Below, piece by piece: positions 9,373 to 17,631 of a stretch of 64,000 nucleotides of DNA. The DNA comes from Chitinophagaceae bacterium. Lineage in GTDB: Bacteria > Bacteroidota > Bacteroidia > Chitinophagales > Chitinophagaceae. Position numbers and translations under genes: made by a program. How positions within the stretch are numbered: position 1 is the first letter of the stretch; every line of letters begins with the position of its first letter. The notes under the pieces are model-generated. The model ran no database searches and had not been told where the DNA came from. It was given only the letters and a program-made list of their open reading frames with translations. Where the stretch lies: NCBI GenBank assembly GCA_016720585.1, contig JADKKH010000002.1, forward strand, positions 124,001 to 188,000. Reading direction: 5' to 3'.

Positions 9373-9437
9373 CAAATTTCGACAGATCCATCACGGTTTT
9401 TCATCAATCCTGTCATGACCGGGCATGATTAATATCA
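9373..9437 (-). promoter_or_regulatory. candidate Fnr/Crp-type operator and -7 box of the VOR/KOR operon
   Basis: TGATTAATATCA at 9426-9437 is a TGAT-N4-ATCA palindrome like an Fnr half-site pair. On the minus strand a GAAATTTG box (9380-9373) resembles the bacteroidal -7 element TAnnTTTG. From operator centre to its TTTG is about 55 bases, close to class I spacing and nearly equal to that of the PFOR operon. A second inverted repeat, TCATG-N6-CATGA (9413-9428), overlaps it. The assignment is inferred. Confidence 0.5.
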
Positions 9438-9559
9438 GTTTTGTGTTAAAAAAGCACCATTTTCCCCCGAAAAAAAAATCATACCGAATACCCGGTTGAA
9501 AAAGGCGGCGGGGCGTCCAGGTTTATTCATCCCGGTAATTTTGAAATTCATCTGCATTC

Positions 9560-9601
9560 TGACAAAAGTCATATTTTATCGTACCGGCAAATTCTACTTT
9601 G
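9560..9601 (+). promoter_or_regulatory. candidate Fnr/Crp-type operator and -7 box of tnaA-tpl
   Basis: TGACAAAAGTCA (9560-9571) is followed by ATTCTACTTTGC (9591-9602), which contains a TACTTTG -7-like box. The centre of the palindrome is about 32 bases before the TTTG, which would place it near -41 from a start site around 9606. That is the classic class II activator position. The 12-base box sequence recurs exactly on the minus strand before the PFOR operon. Confidence 0.5.
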
Positions 9602-9725
9602 CAACATATTTTATTTATGAATCTCTGGAAAAATATCATTCGCAAACCCACCTGACCAACCCTTTACGGGTATTTGCAAATCAATTTCCTTACATAGCTG
9701 ACACGCAGCTTAAAAAAATTCATAA

Positions 9726-11099
9726 ATGAAAACGATCATTGAACCCTTCCGTATAAAATCGGTGGAGCCGATTTATTTTACCACCAAAGAAGAACGCAAA
9801 GCTATTTTAGAAAAAGCCTGTTACAATCCTTTCCGTATACATGCTAAAGATGTGCTGATAGACCTGCTCACCGACAGCGGCACCAGTGCCATGAGCAGCA
9901 ACCAGTGGGCCGGCATCATGCAGGGGGATGAATCTTATGCCGGTAGCGAAAGTTTTTTTCATTTTGATAATACCATCAAACAGATTACGGGTATGCCACT
10001 GGTCATTCCGACGCACCAGGGACGTGCAGCAGAAAAAATAATTTTCACAATTCTTGGGGGGAAAGGAAAATATTTTATCAGTAACACGTTATTTGATACG
10101 ACCCGGGCCAATATTGAATTTTCAGGAGCTGAAGGTATTGACCTGATCTGTGAAGAAGGCAAACATCCCACCATTCCAGCCCCCTTCAAAGGAAATATGG
10201 ATGTGGAAGCGCTGAAAAAAGTGATAAAAGAAAAAGGGCCGGCTAATATCCCGATGGTGATCATCACCGTAACCAACAATTCCGGTGGAGGACAACCGGT
10301 GAGTATGCAGAATATAAAAGAAGTGAGACAAGTGTGTACAGAAAATAAAATTCCGCTCTACATTGATGCCTGTCGTTTTGCAGAAAATTCCTATTTCATC
10401 AAACTACGCGAAGAAGGCTATGCCGATAAATCCGTTCCTGAAATAGCCCTCGAACTTTTTTCTTATGCCGATGGCTGTACCATGAGTGCCAAAAAAGATG
10501 CTTTTGCTAATATCGGTGGCTTCCTGGCTATGCGCGACCTGGATCTGGCCATTCGTTGCAGGAACTTACTCATCATCACCGAAGGCTTTACGACTTATGG
10601 CGGACTTGCCGGTCGTGACCTGGAAGCCATAGCGATCGGGCTCCAGGAAGTGATGGATGAAAATTATCTACACTATCGTATCCGCAGCATTGAATACCTG
10701 ACCAATAAATTAATTGCCGCAGGCGTACCCGTTATGCAGCCTGCCGGTGGGCATGCGGTATATATTGATGCAAAAGAATTTTTACCGGATATACCTGTGG
10801 ACCAATACCCCGGCCAGGCTTTAGTAGGTGCCTTGTACCTGGAAGGCGGTATACGGAGCGTGGAAATCGGTTCACTGATGTTTGGAAAATATGATGAAAC
10901 CGGGAAATTAATTCCGGCTCAAATGGAACTTGTGCGGTTGGCAATACCAAGACGCGTGTACACGCAAAGCCATATTGATTATGTATCCGAAGTAATTATT
11001 GATGTATTCAATAAAAGAAATACCCTAAAAGGATTAACCATTATTGAAGAAACCCCGATGCTACGTCACTTTACTGCAAAATTGAAACCCGTTCAATAA
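9726..11099 (+). CDS. tnaA: tryptophanase (tryptophan indole-lyase)
   Basis: Tryptophanase splits L-tryptophan to indole, pyruvate and ammonia using PLP. The PLP lysine lies in SAKKD (Lys257) and the ring-stacking tyrosine region is GDESYAGS. Three positions that separate tryptophanase from tyrosine phenol-lyase all point to tryptophanase: Asp124 in FDTT (Asp137 of the E. coli enzyme), a hydrophobic residue in SVEIGS where the phenol-lyase has arginine, and His448 in LRHFTAKL (E. coli His463). At 457 residues it is of usual length. It is followed after 18 bases by a paralogue. No tryptophan permease or tnaC-like leader is visible, unlike the enteric operon. Confidence 0.93.
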   Translation: MKTIIEPFRIKSVEPIYFTTKEERKAILEKACYNPFRIHAKDVLIDLLTDSGTSAMSSNQWAGIMQGDESYAGSESFFHFDNTIKQITGMPLVIPTHQGRAAEKIIFTILGGKGKYFISNTLFDTTRANIEFSGAEGIDLICEEGKHPTIPAPFKGNMDVEALKKVIKEKGPANIPMVIITVTNNSGGGQPVSMQNIKEVRQVCTENKIPLYIDACRFAENSYFIKLREEGYADKSVPEIALELFSYADGCTMSAKKDAFANIGGFLAMRDLDLAIRCRNLLIITEGFTTYGGLAGRDLEAIAIGLQEVMDENYLHYRIRSIEYLTNKLIAAGVPVMQPAGGHAVYIDAKEFLPDIPVDQYPGQALVGALYLEGGIRSVEIGSLMFGKYDETGKLIPAQMELVRLAIPRRVYTQSHIDYVSEVIIDVFNKRNTLKGLTIIEETPMLRHFTAKLKPVQ

Positions 11100-11117
11100 A
11101 TCTTATAAAAATAATTT

Positions 11118-12503
11118 ATGATTAAGCCTATTAAAAAAAGCTGGGCCGAACCCTATAAAATAAAAATGGTGGAACTGTTGAAAATGACAACAGCCCGGCA
11201 GCGAAAAAAAGCTTTGGAAGAAGCGGGGTATAATACCTTCCTTTTAAGGTCAGAAGAGGTATATATTGATTTATTAACCGATAGCGGCACTTCTGCAATG
11301 AGTGACCACCAGTGGGCCGGTATGATGCTGGGAGATGAAGCCTACGCCGGCAGCCGGAATTTTTATCACCTGGAAGAAGTAGTGAAAGATATTTATGGAT
11401 ATAAATATCTTATTCCCACACACCAGGGCCGCGGCGCAGAAAACATACTGTCAAAGATCTTAATTAAGAAAGGAGATATCATACCCGGTAATATGTATTT
11501 CACCACCACCCGCCTGCACCAGGAACTCGCCGGGGGGAAATTTGAAGATATCATAATAGATGAAGCCCATGACCCGGAGAATGAATTCCCCTTTAAGGGC
11601 AATGTTGATCTGAATAAGCTTGAAAAATTGATAAAAAAATACGGGGCAAAAAAAATTCCTTATGTAAGCATGGCCACCAGTGTGAATATGGCAGGCGGCC
11701 AGCCCATCAGCATGAAAAATTTAAAAGAACTTAGAGCTGTAACTAAAAAACATGGAATCCGGGTTATACATGACATGACACGGGTAGCAGAGAATGCACA
11801 TTTCATTCAGCAACGGGAAAAAGGGTATCAAACTAAATCCATAAAAGAAATAGTCAAGGAGATTAATTCATATACGGACGGAGCCACTATGAGTGCCAAA
11901 AAAGATGCCCTGGTGAATATTGGTGGTTTTCTGGCCATCAACGATTGGGATGTTTTTGAAGAAGCCAGAAATATGGTTGTGGTGTACGAAGGTTTGCATA
12001 CCTATGGCGGTCTTGCGGGAAGAGATATGGAGGCGATGGCAATTGGCATTGGAGAAAGTGTGAACGATGACCATATGCATGCCCGGGTTGGCCAGGTGGT
12101 TTACCTCGGAGAAAAAATGATGGAGTTCGGCATTCCGATTGTAAAACCTGTTGGCGGGCACGGCATTTTTGTAGATGCTAAAAAGTTTTTGCCCCATATC
12201 CCTCAACACCAGTTTCCAGCACAGACACTCGCCGCGGAAGTATATCTTGATTCAGGTGTACGTACCATGGAGCGCGGCGTGGTATCAGCGGGACGAAAAG
12301 CCAACGGGGAAAATTATTTTCCTAAATTGGAACTGGTGCGATTTACTATTCCCCGCCGTGTATATACCCAGGCGCATATGGATGTAATTGCCGAATCAAC
12401 CGCGCGGGTTTTTGAACGCCGTCATCATATCAAAGGAATGAAAATGATTTATGAACCGAAGTATTTGCGGTTTTTCCAGGCGAGATTCGAAAAGTTGAAG
12501 TGA
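11118..12503 (+). CDS. tpl: tyrosine phenol-lyase
   Basis: Tyrosine phenol-lyase converts L-tyrosine to phenol, pyruvate and ammonia. The chain (461 residues) resembles the tryptophanase before it but carries phenol-lyase signatures: Thr129 in YFTTTR (Thr124 of the Citrobacter enzyme), Arg386 in TMERGVVSAGR (Citrobacter Arg381, which binds the phenol hydroxyl), and Phe452 in LRFF (Phe448). The PLP lysine is Lys262 in SAKKD. The tandem arrangement with tnaA, 18 bases apart, indicates one operon and an old duplication. The product pyruvate could feed the PFOR encoded downstream on the opposite strand. Confidence 0.93.
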   Translation: MIKPIKKSWAEPYKIKMVELLKMTTARQRKKALEEAGYNTFLLRSEEVYIDLLTDSGTSAMSDHQWAGMMLGDEAYAGSRNFYHLEEVVKDIYGYKYLIPTHQGRGAENILSKILIKKGDIIPGNMYFTTTRLHQELAGGKFEDIIIDEAHDPENEFPFKGNVDLNKLEKLIKKYGAKKIPYVSMATSVNMAGGQPISMKNLKELRAVTKKHGIRVIHDMTRVAENAHFIQQREKGYQTKSIKEIVKEINSYTDGATMSAKKDALVNIGGFLAINDWDVFEEARNMVVVYEGLHTYGGLAGRDMEAMAIGIGESVNDDHMHARVGQVVYLGEKMMEFGIPIVKPVGGHGIFVDAKKFLPHIPQHQFPAQTLAAEVYLDSGVRTMERGVVSAGRKANGENYFPKLELVRFTIPRRVYTQAHMDVIAESTARVFERRHHIKGMKMIYEPKYLRFFQARFEKLK

Positions 12504-12507
12504 TAAC

Positions 12508-12948
12508 TTAATCCTGGGTTACAATTTCTTCCCGGTTCCAGGTAATTTTTTTACCAAAACCAATAGCACTATCGGTCATCTTGATACTATTGATTTGTAT
12601 GATCCAGATCTCCCCCGGTATCATTAATGCCATCGGAAACTTTTTATGATACTGTCCGGAAGCGTCACTACCGTATGGATGCTCCTCGGGCAAAACAACC
12701 CCCTCAAATTGAATTCCTTTTACCAGGACAGTATTTAACTTGTCCGGCAAAATCGTACCGGCAATAAGGCGATTGTTTGCTATGATGGATGAATGGTGCG
12801 CGGAGGAGGAAGATTTGAAATACAAAAGGCCTTTCCCACTATGAAATGCATAGAAACAACTAAAACAATAAGGATTACTCTTTTCATCTACACAACATAC
12901 GTTGGCACATGTTTGTTTTTCTATGAATTTACTTATACGATCATTCAT
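12508..12948 (-). CDS. PNPOx-fold flavoprotein-like protein (YhbP/UPF0306-like)
   Basis: This 146-residue cytosolic protein has the split-barrel pattern of the pyridoxamine-phosphate oxidase-like superfamily, with an early ANVCCVDEKSNPYCFSCFYAF strand pair, YFKSSSSAHHS and a central strand around TVLVKGIQFEG. It resembles the YhbP/UPF0306 group, whose members bind flavin or haem and have no firm function. It lies convergent to tpl (4 bases apart) and alone on the minus strand. The cysteine-rich start (CANVCC) is unusual. The family call is moderate and no substrate can be proposed. Confidence 0.55.
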   Translation of the reverse strand: MNDRISKFIEKQTCANVCCVDEKSNPYCFSCFYAFHSGKGLLYFKSSSSAHHSSIIANNRLIAGTILPDKLNTVLVKGIQFEGVVLPEEHPYGSDASGQYHKKFPMALMIPGEIWIIQINSIKMTDSAIGFGKKITWNREEIVTQD

Positions 12949-13014
12949 ACATAGTAGGTACTGCTTTGGGATGAGGCCGTTTCCAATAACACATTATTTT
13001 TACTGATCACCAGG

Positions 13015-14004
13015 CTACTTCACCCCTTCCAGTATTTTAATATAATTTGATCTTTCATAGGCGGTAGGATCAGAGATGTGTTGCTGGCTCATACTCCCTT
13101 TAAATGAATTTAGACTTTCAAACCCCATCATATACATCCAGTCCTGTAATTCCTTATTCATTGTTTTTAAATAAGGGATGCCGTTTTTATATAAAGAAGA
13201 TGCCGTCATGACCACATCAGCACCTGCCAAAATGTATTTTATCACCTCAATAGCGCTTTGCACCCCGGTGGTGGCTGCCAGCGACAGATCCACCTTTCCA
13301 TAGAGTAAACCAATCCACAATAAAGGCAGCCTGATTTCACTCGACTCACTGTAATGCAAATCTGTTTTAATGACCAGTTCATTGATATCAAAATCGGGCT
13401 GATAGAAACGATTGAATAAGACCAGTGCATCAGCGCCGGCATTCTTCATGCGGAGCGACATATTTCCGGTTGCACTGAAATAAGGATTTAATTTAACCGC
13501 CACCGGAATTTTTACGGTTTGTTTGATCGATTGAATAATATTCAGGTAACGGTGCTCCACTTCGGAGGATGACATGGCAATATCTGCCGGAATAAAAAAT
13601 ATATTTACTTCAATCCCATCGGCGCCTGCCTGCTCCATTAATTTTGAATAGTCAACCCATCCTTCATTCGTAATTCCATTTAAGCTTCCGATGATGGGAA
13701 TGTTGACACGTTCCTTGGCCTTGCGGATATTTTCCAGGTACTCATCCGTTCCCACATTAAAATCCTCCAGGTCGGGAAAATAATCCAATGCTTCAGGAAA
13801 AGCATAGGTAGTTTCAGATAACACCCCTTTAAACCGGGCTTCTTCTTTTCTTATCTGTTCTTCAAACAAGGAAAACAATACGACAGCGCCGGCTCCATGA
13901 TCCTCCATCTTTACGATATTATCTGTTTGCTCCGATAAAGTACAGGCGGAAACTACAATGGGAGAATCCAGTTGCAATCCCATATACGTTGAATGAACTT
14001 TCAT
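13015..14004 (-). CDS. dihydroorotate-dehydrogenase-like flavoprotein associated with PFOR
   Basis: This 329-residue TIM-barrel protein resembles class 1 DHODH and the PreA domain of dihydropyrimidine dehydrogenase: SPIVVSACTLS at the start, PVAVKLNPYF for FMN contact and a C-terminal GADVVMTASSLY phosphate loop. The loop that holds the catalytic base in true DHODH (Cys or Ser in NxSCPN) reads VNIFFIP here, so orotate formation is doubtful. It starts 51 bases after the PFOR stop and probably belongs to the same operon. A DHODH-like gene next to PFOR is, as far as I recall, common in Bacteroidota and Chlorobi. The role may be an accessory flavin reductase. Confidence 0.8.
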   Translation of the reverse strand: MKVHSTYMGLQLDSPIVVSACTLSEQTDNIVKMEDHGAGAVVLFSLFEEQIRKEEARFKGVLSETTYAFPEALDYFPDLEDFNVGTDEYLENIRKAKERVNIPIIGSLNGITNEGWVDYSKLMEQAGADGIEVNIFFIPADIAMSSSEVEHRYLNIIQSIKQTVKIPVAVKLNPYFSATGNMSLRMKNAGADALVLFNRFYQPDFDINELVIKTDLHYSESSEIRLPLLWIGLLYGKVDLSLAATTGVQSAIEVIKYILAGADVVMTASSLYKNGIPYLKTMNKELQDWMYMMGFESLNSFKGSMSQQHISDPTAYERSNYIKILEGVK

Positions 14005-14055
14005 AACAGAATTTTGTAAGAGTTGCCAACCTAAAAAAGTTTGACAACCCTTATG

Positions 14056-17000
14056 TTAAGCAATTGGTACAAAATCACTGGCCTTTTTTGTTGCCAGCTC
14101 CTCATAGGTTTTCCATTTAAGATTTACCAGGTCCTGTGCATGAATCATCAGTTCTTCAGCAACTTTTGGATTGGTCATGGTCAGTACTTTATACCGCAAC
14201 TCATTATAAGCATATTCTTTCAGCGGCATAGTTGGTCTTGGCGAATCCAATACAAAAGGATTTTGATTTTTCTTTCTCAACACCGGATTATAGCGCAATA
14301 AGGGCCAGTGACCACTGGCAACTGCATTGTTCTGCTGGCTCAAACCATCTTTCAGATCATAACCATGAGCAATACAATGACTATAGGCTAATATCAATGA
14401 AGGACCGTTATAGGCTTCTGCTTCCCGCATGGCTAACAAGGTTTGTTGCGGGTTAGCACCAAAAGCCACTCGGGCCACATATACATTTCCATATGATATG
14501 GCCTGCATGGCCAAATCTTTTTTACCCCCGGATTTACCACCCGCTGCAAATTTTGCAGTGGCCGCAGTTGGTGTAGCTTTTGACGATTGACCACCTGTGT
14601 TTGAATACACTTCCGTATCCAGCACCAGGATATTAATATTTTTTCCACTGGCCAGTGCATGATCCAATCCGCCATAACCAATATCATACGCCCATCCATC
14701 ACCGCCAACCAGCCATACACTACGACGTACCAATTGATCCGCCACGGATAACAAATGAGCTGCCGGAGATAAAGCCATTGTTCTCAATTGCTCCTTTAAT
14801 TTCTGCACACGTAGTTGTTGAACAGCCAGTTCAGATTCATGAACCTGCTTAGCATCCAAAATTTCATTAACAATATCTGCACCCAGTTCCTCTTTTAATT
14901 CTAATAAATATTGTTTTGCGATATCTAATTGTTTATCGGCGGTGATCCGCATACCCAATCCGAATTCAGCATTGTCTTCAAACAAGGAATTGGACCAGGC
15001 TGGTCCCCTGCCCTCTTTGTTTACAGACCAGGGTGTAGTCGGAAGATTACCTCCATAAATGGAAGAACAACCGGTAGCATTAGCTACTAATAACCTGTCG
15101 CCAAATAATTGTGATAACAATTTTAAGTAAGGTGTCTCACCACAACCGGCACATGCTCCGGAGAATTCAAATAAAGGTTCAAGGAATTGGGCGCCATGCA
15201 CGGTAGAGAAATCAATTTTAGAGCGGTCATTCCAGGGAATGTTTTCAAAAAATTCAATATTTTTTTGTTCTTTTTTAAGTACCGGTTCTTTGTCAGCCAT
15301 ATTGATAGCCTTGCGGGATCGGTCAAGCAGGTCCGTTGCCGGGCAAACTTCCACACATAAATTACAACCGGTACAATCCTCTAAATAAACCTGTAATGCA
15401 TATTGTGTTTCCGGGAACCCTCTTGCATTGATCGGGGCTGATTTAAAATCTTCCGGTGCTTTTTTCAAATGATCTTTATGAAAAAACTTAGCCCGTATCA
15501 CACTGTGCGGACAAACATAAGCACAGTTACCACACTGGATACAGGTATCGGGTTCCCAGATGGGCACTAAATCTGAAACATTTCTTTTTTCCCATTGTGT
15601 AGTGCCGCTGGGATACGTTCCATCCACCGGCATTTTACTAACTGCTAATTCATCCCCATGACCTGCCATCATAATCGCAGTCACTTCTTTTACAAAGGCT
15701 GGAGCTTTATCAGCCACCGTGAGTAGATCATGACGGGCAGCCGAAACTTTTTCAGGATACTTCACTTCGTATAAATTAGCCAGGGTAGCATCCACTGCCA
15801 CAAAATTCTGGTCAATTACTTTCTGTCCCTTTTTAAAATAGGTTTTTTCAATTGCTTTTTTTATTTGTTTGATGGCATCTTCCCTGGGTAACACTCCGGA
15901 TAAAGCGAAATAACAGGTCTGCATGATTGTATTGATACGCCCGGTCATCCCGGTATCTCTTGCCACGGTTGTTGCATCAATCACATACACTTTTAATTTC
16001 TTATCAATGATCATTTTCTGCAACTGGCCGGTGAATTTATCCCATACTTCCTCTTTTCCATAGGGGCTATTCAATAAAAAGGTGGCCCCTTCTTTGGCAA
16101 ATTCCAGCATCTCTACTTTTTCGGTAAAGTTGAACTGGTGGCAGGCAATAAAATCTGCTTTTGAAATCAGGTAGGGTGCCCGGATTGGTCTGGGTCCAAA
16201 ACGCAAATGCGAAACAGTTCTTGCACCGGACTTTTTGGAATCATAAACAAAATATCCCTGGGCAAACAGATCGGTATTCTCCCCGATGATTTTTATGGTG
16301 TTCTTATTTGCCCCCACCGTTCCATCTGCACCTAATCCAAAAAACAATCCCTGTCTCCATTCAGATTCATCCAATGTAAATGAAGGATCATAATCCAGGC
16401 TGGTAAATGTTACATCATCGTTTATGCCAATCGTAAATCCGTTTTTGGGATGTTTCTTTTTTAATTCATCATATACGGCTTTCACCATGGCGGGTGTAAA
16501 CTCTTTGGAAGAAAGACCGTAACGACCTCCAACTATATTGGGCAATTTTTTCAATTTCCCCTGTTGGAATGCTTCCACCAGGGTTGCCAGTACATCCTGG
16601 TACATGGGCTCCCCGGCGGCACCGGATTCTTTTGTCCTGTCCAGAACGGCTATTGATTTTACAGAAACCGGCAATGCTTTTATAAAATGTTCGAGGGAAA
16701 AAGGCCGGTATAAACGAACCTGGATAACCCCCGTTTTTCCGCCTGCTTTATTCAATGCCTCCACTGTTTCTGAAACAGTTTCGCCGCCGGATCCCATGAT
16801 GACAACCACTTGTTCCGCATCGGGAGCACCATAATATTGAAATAGTTCATATTTCCTGCCTGTCATTTTTGCAAAGTCAATCATTACTTCCTCTGCAATA
16901 CCGGGCAGTTTATTATAATAACTGTTCACAGTTTCTCTTCCCTGGAAATACACATCGGGGTTTTGTGCTGTTCCTCTTATGAACGGATGCTCGGGATTGA

Positions 17001-17631
17001 GACCCCTGTTGCGATGAGCAATAACCCATTCATCCGGTATCAACGATTTTATTTGTTCGTCACTCAGCATTTCCAGTTTATTCACTTCATGGGAAGTGCG
17101 GAAGCCATCAAAGAAATGTATAAAAGGAATTCTTGATTTCAATGAAGCTACCTGTGCTATCAGTGCAAAATCATGTGCTTCCTGAACACTTACTGAACTT
17201 AACATGGCAAACCCGGTGGTTCTTGCTGCCATTACATCCTGGTGGTCTCCAAAAATGGAAAGACCCTGTGCCGCTAAGGATCGGGCTGCCACATGAAATA
17301 CGGCCGCTGTTAATTCGCCGGCAATCTTATACATATTGGGCAACATCAGCATCAATCCCTGTGACGCAGTAAAAGTGGTTGTCAACGACCCGGTTTGCAA
17401 AGCACCGTGCACGGTACCGGCCGCACCTGCTTCACTTTGCATTTCTATAACCTCCGGCACAGATCCCCAGATATTTTTTATCCCTTTGGAAGCCCATTCA
17501 TCTGCCAGTTCGGCCATGGTTGATGATGGCGTAATGGGATAGATGGCACAAACTTCATTAACCCGGTAAGCTACATAGGCAGCTGCTTCATTACCATCTA
17601 TGGTTGCGATACTATTTTTATTTTTTGACAT
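14056..17631 (-). CDS. nifJ: pyruvate:ferredoxin (flavodoxin) oxidoreductase
   Basis: This single-chain PFOR of 1191 residues oxidises pyruvate with CoA to acetyl-CoA and carbon dioxide and reduces ferredoxin or flavodoxin. Domain order is complete: the pyruvate/TPP pyrimidine domain at the N-terminus (AIYPITPSSTMAE), the gamma-like domain in the middle, two [4Fe-4S] motifs near residues 698-760 (CIQCGNCAYVCP and CTGCNLCVEVCP), a proximal cluster cysteine pair in GCAGCGETPY, and the TPP motif GDGWAYDIGYGG near residue 980 with the VYSNTGGQ segment. Its start overlaps the GltD-like gene by 14 bases, so the two are translationally coupled. PFOR is oxygen sensitive, which suggests micro-oxic or anaerobic growth phases. 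Confidence 0.95.
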   Translation of the reverse strand: MSKNKNSIATIDGNEAAAYVAYRVNEVCAIYPITPSSTMAELADEWASKGIKNIWGSVPEVIEMQSEAGAAGTVHGALQTGSLTTTFTASQGLMLMLPNMYKIAGELTAAVFHVAARSLAAQGLSIFGDHQDVMAARTTGFAMLSSVSVQEAHDFALIAQVASLKSRIPFIHFFDGFRTSHEVNKLEMLSDEQIKSLIPDEWVIAHRNRGLNPEHPFIRGTAQNPDVYFQGRETVNSYYNKLPGIAEEVMIDFAKMTGRKYELFQYYGAPDAEQVVVIMGSGGETVSETVEALNKAGGKTGVIQVRLYRPFSLEHFIKALPVSVKSIAVLDRTKESGAAGEPMYQDVLATLVEAFQQGKLKKLPNIVGGRYGLSSKEFTPAMVKAVYDELKKKHPKNGFTIGINDDVTFTSLDYDPSFTLDESEWRQGLFFGLGADGTVGANKNTIKIIGENTDLFAQGYFVYDSKKSGARTVSHLRFGPRPIRAPYLISKADFIACHQFNFTEKVEMLEFAKEGATFLLNSPYGKEEVWDKFTGQLQKMIIDKKLKVYVIDATTVARDTGMTGRINTIMQTCYFALSGVLPREDAIKQIKKAIEKTYFKKGQKVIDQNFVAVDATLANLYEVKYPEKVSAARHDLLTVADKAPAFVKEVTAIMMAGHGDELAVSKMPVDGTYPSGTTQWEKRNVSDLVPIWEPDTCIQCGNCAYVCPHSVIRAKFFHKDHLKKAPEDFKSAPINARGFPETQYALQVYLEDCTGCNLCVEVCPATDLLDRSRKAINMADKEPVLKKEQKNIEFFENIPWNDRSKIDFSTVHGAQFLEPLFEFSGACAGCGETPYLKLLSQLFGDRLLVANATGCSSIYGGNLPTTPWSVNKEGRGPAWSNSLFEDNAEFGLGMRITADKQLDIAKQYLLELKEELGADIVNEILDAKQVHESELAVQQLRVQKLKEQLRTMALSPAAHLLSVADQLVRRSVWLVGGDGWAYDIGYGGLDHALASGKNINILVLDTEVYSNTGGQSSKATPTAATAKFAAGGKSGGKKDLAMQAISYGNVYVARVAFGANPQQTLLAMREAEAYNGPSLILAYSHCIAHGYDLKDGLSQQNNAVASGHWPLLRYNPVLRKKNQNPFVLDSPRPTMPLKEYAYNELRYKVLTMTNPKVAEELMIHAQDLVNLKWKTYEELATKKASDFVPIA

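Larger units (their letters stand above)
9344..9725. other. divergent control region between VOR/KOR and tnaA
   Basis: No gene is supported here. The region holds the candidate operators and -7 boxes for the two divergent operons. A 77-codon frame at 9496-9729 has poor composition and would cover the tnaA promoter. The predicted tnaA leader of about 120 bases shows no clear hairpin and no TnaC-like leader peptide that I could recognise. Confidence 0.45.

Noticed and set aside
9413..9428. TCATG-N6-CATGA inverted repeat as the main operator of the VOR/KOR operon
   Set aside because: It does not match the other two sites, whereas the overlapping TGATTAATATCA does. It is kept only as a remark.
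9496..9729. 77-codon open frame before tnaA, possible leader peptide
   Set aside because: It covers the predicted promoter and operator, has atypical composition, lacks a TnaC-like tryptophan and proline pattern and overlaps the tnaA start by 4 bases in another frame.
14232..14456. Plus-strand open frames opposite PFOR, such as this one
   Set aside because: They are shadows of the strongly conserved minus-strand PFOR frame, as are many other frames opposite the large genes.
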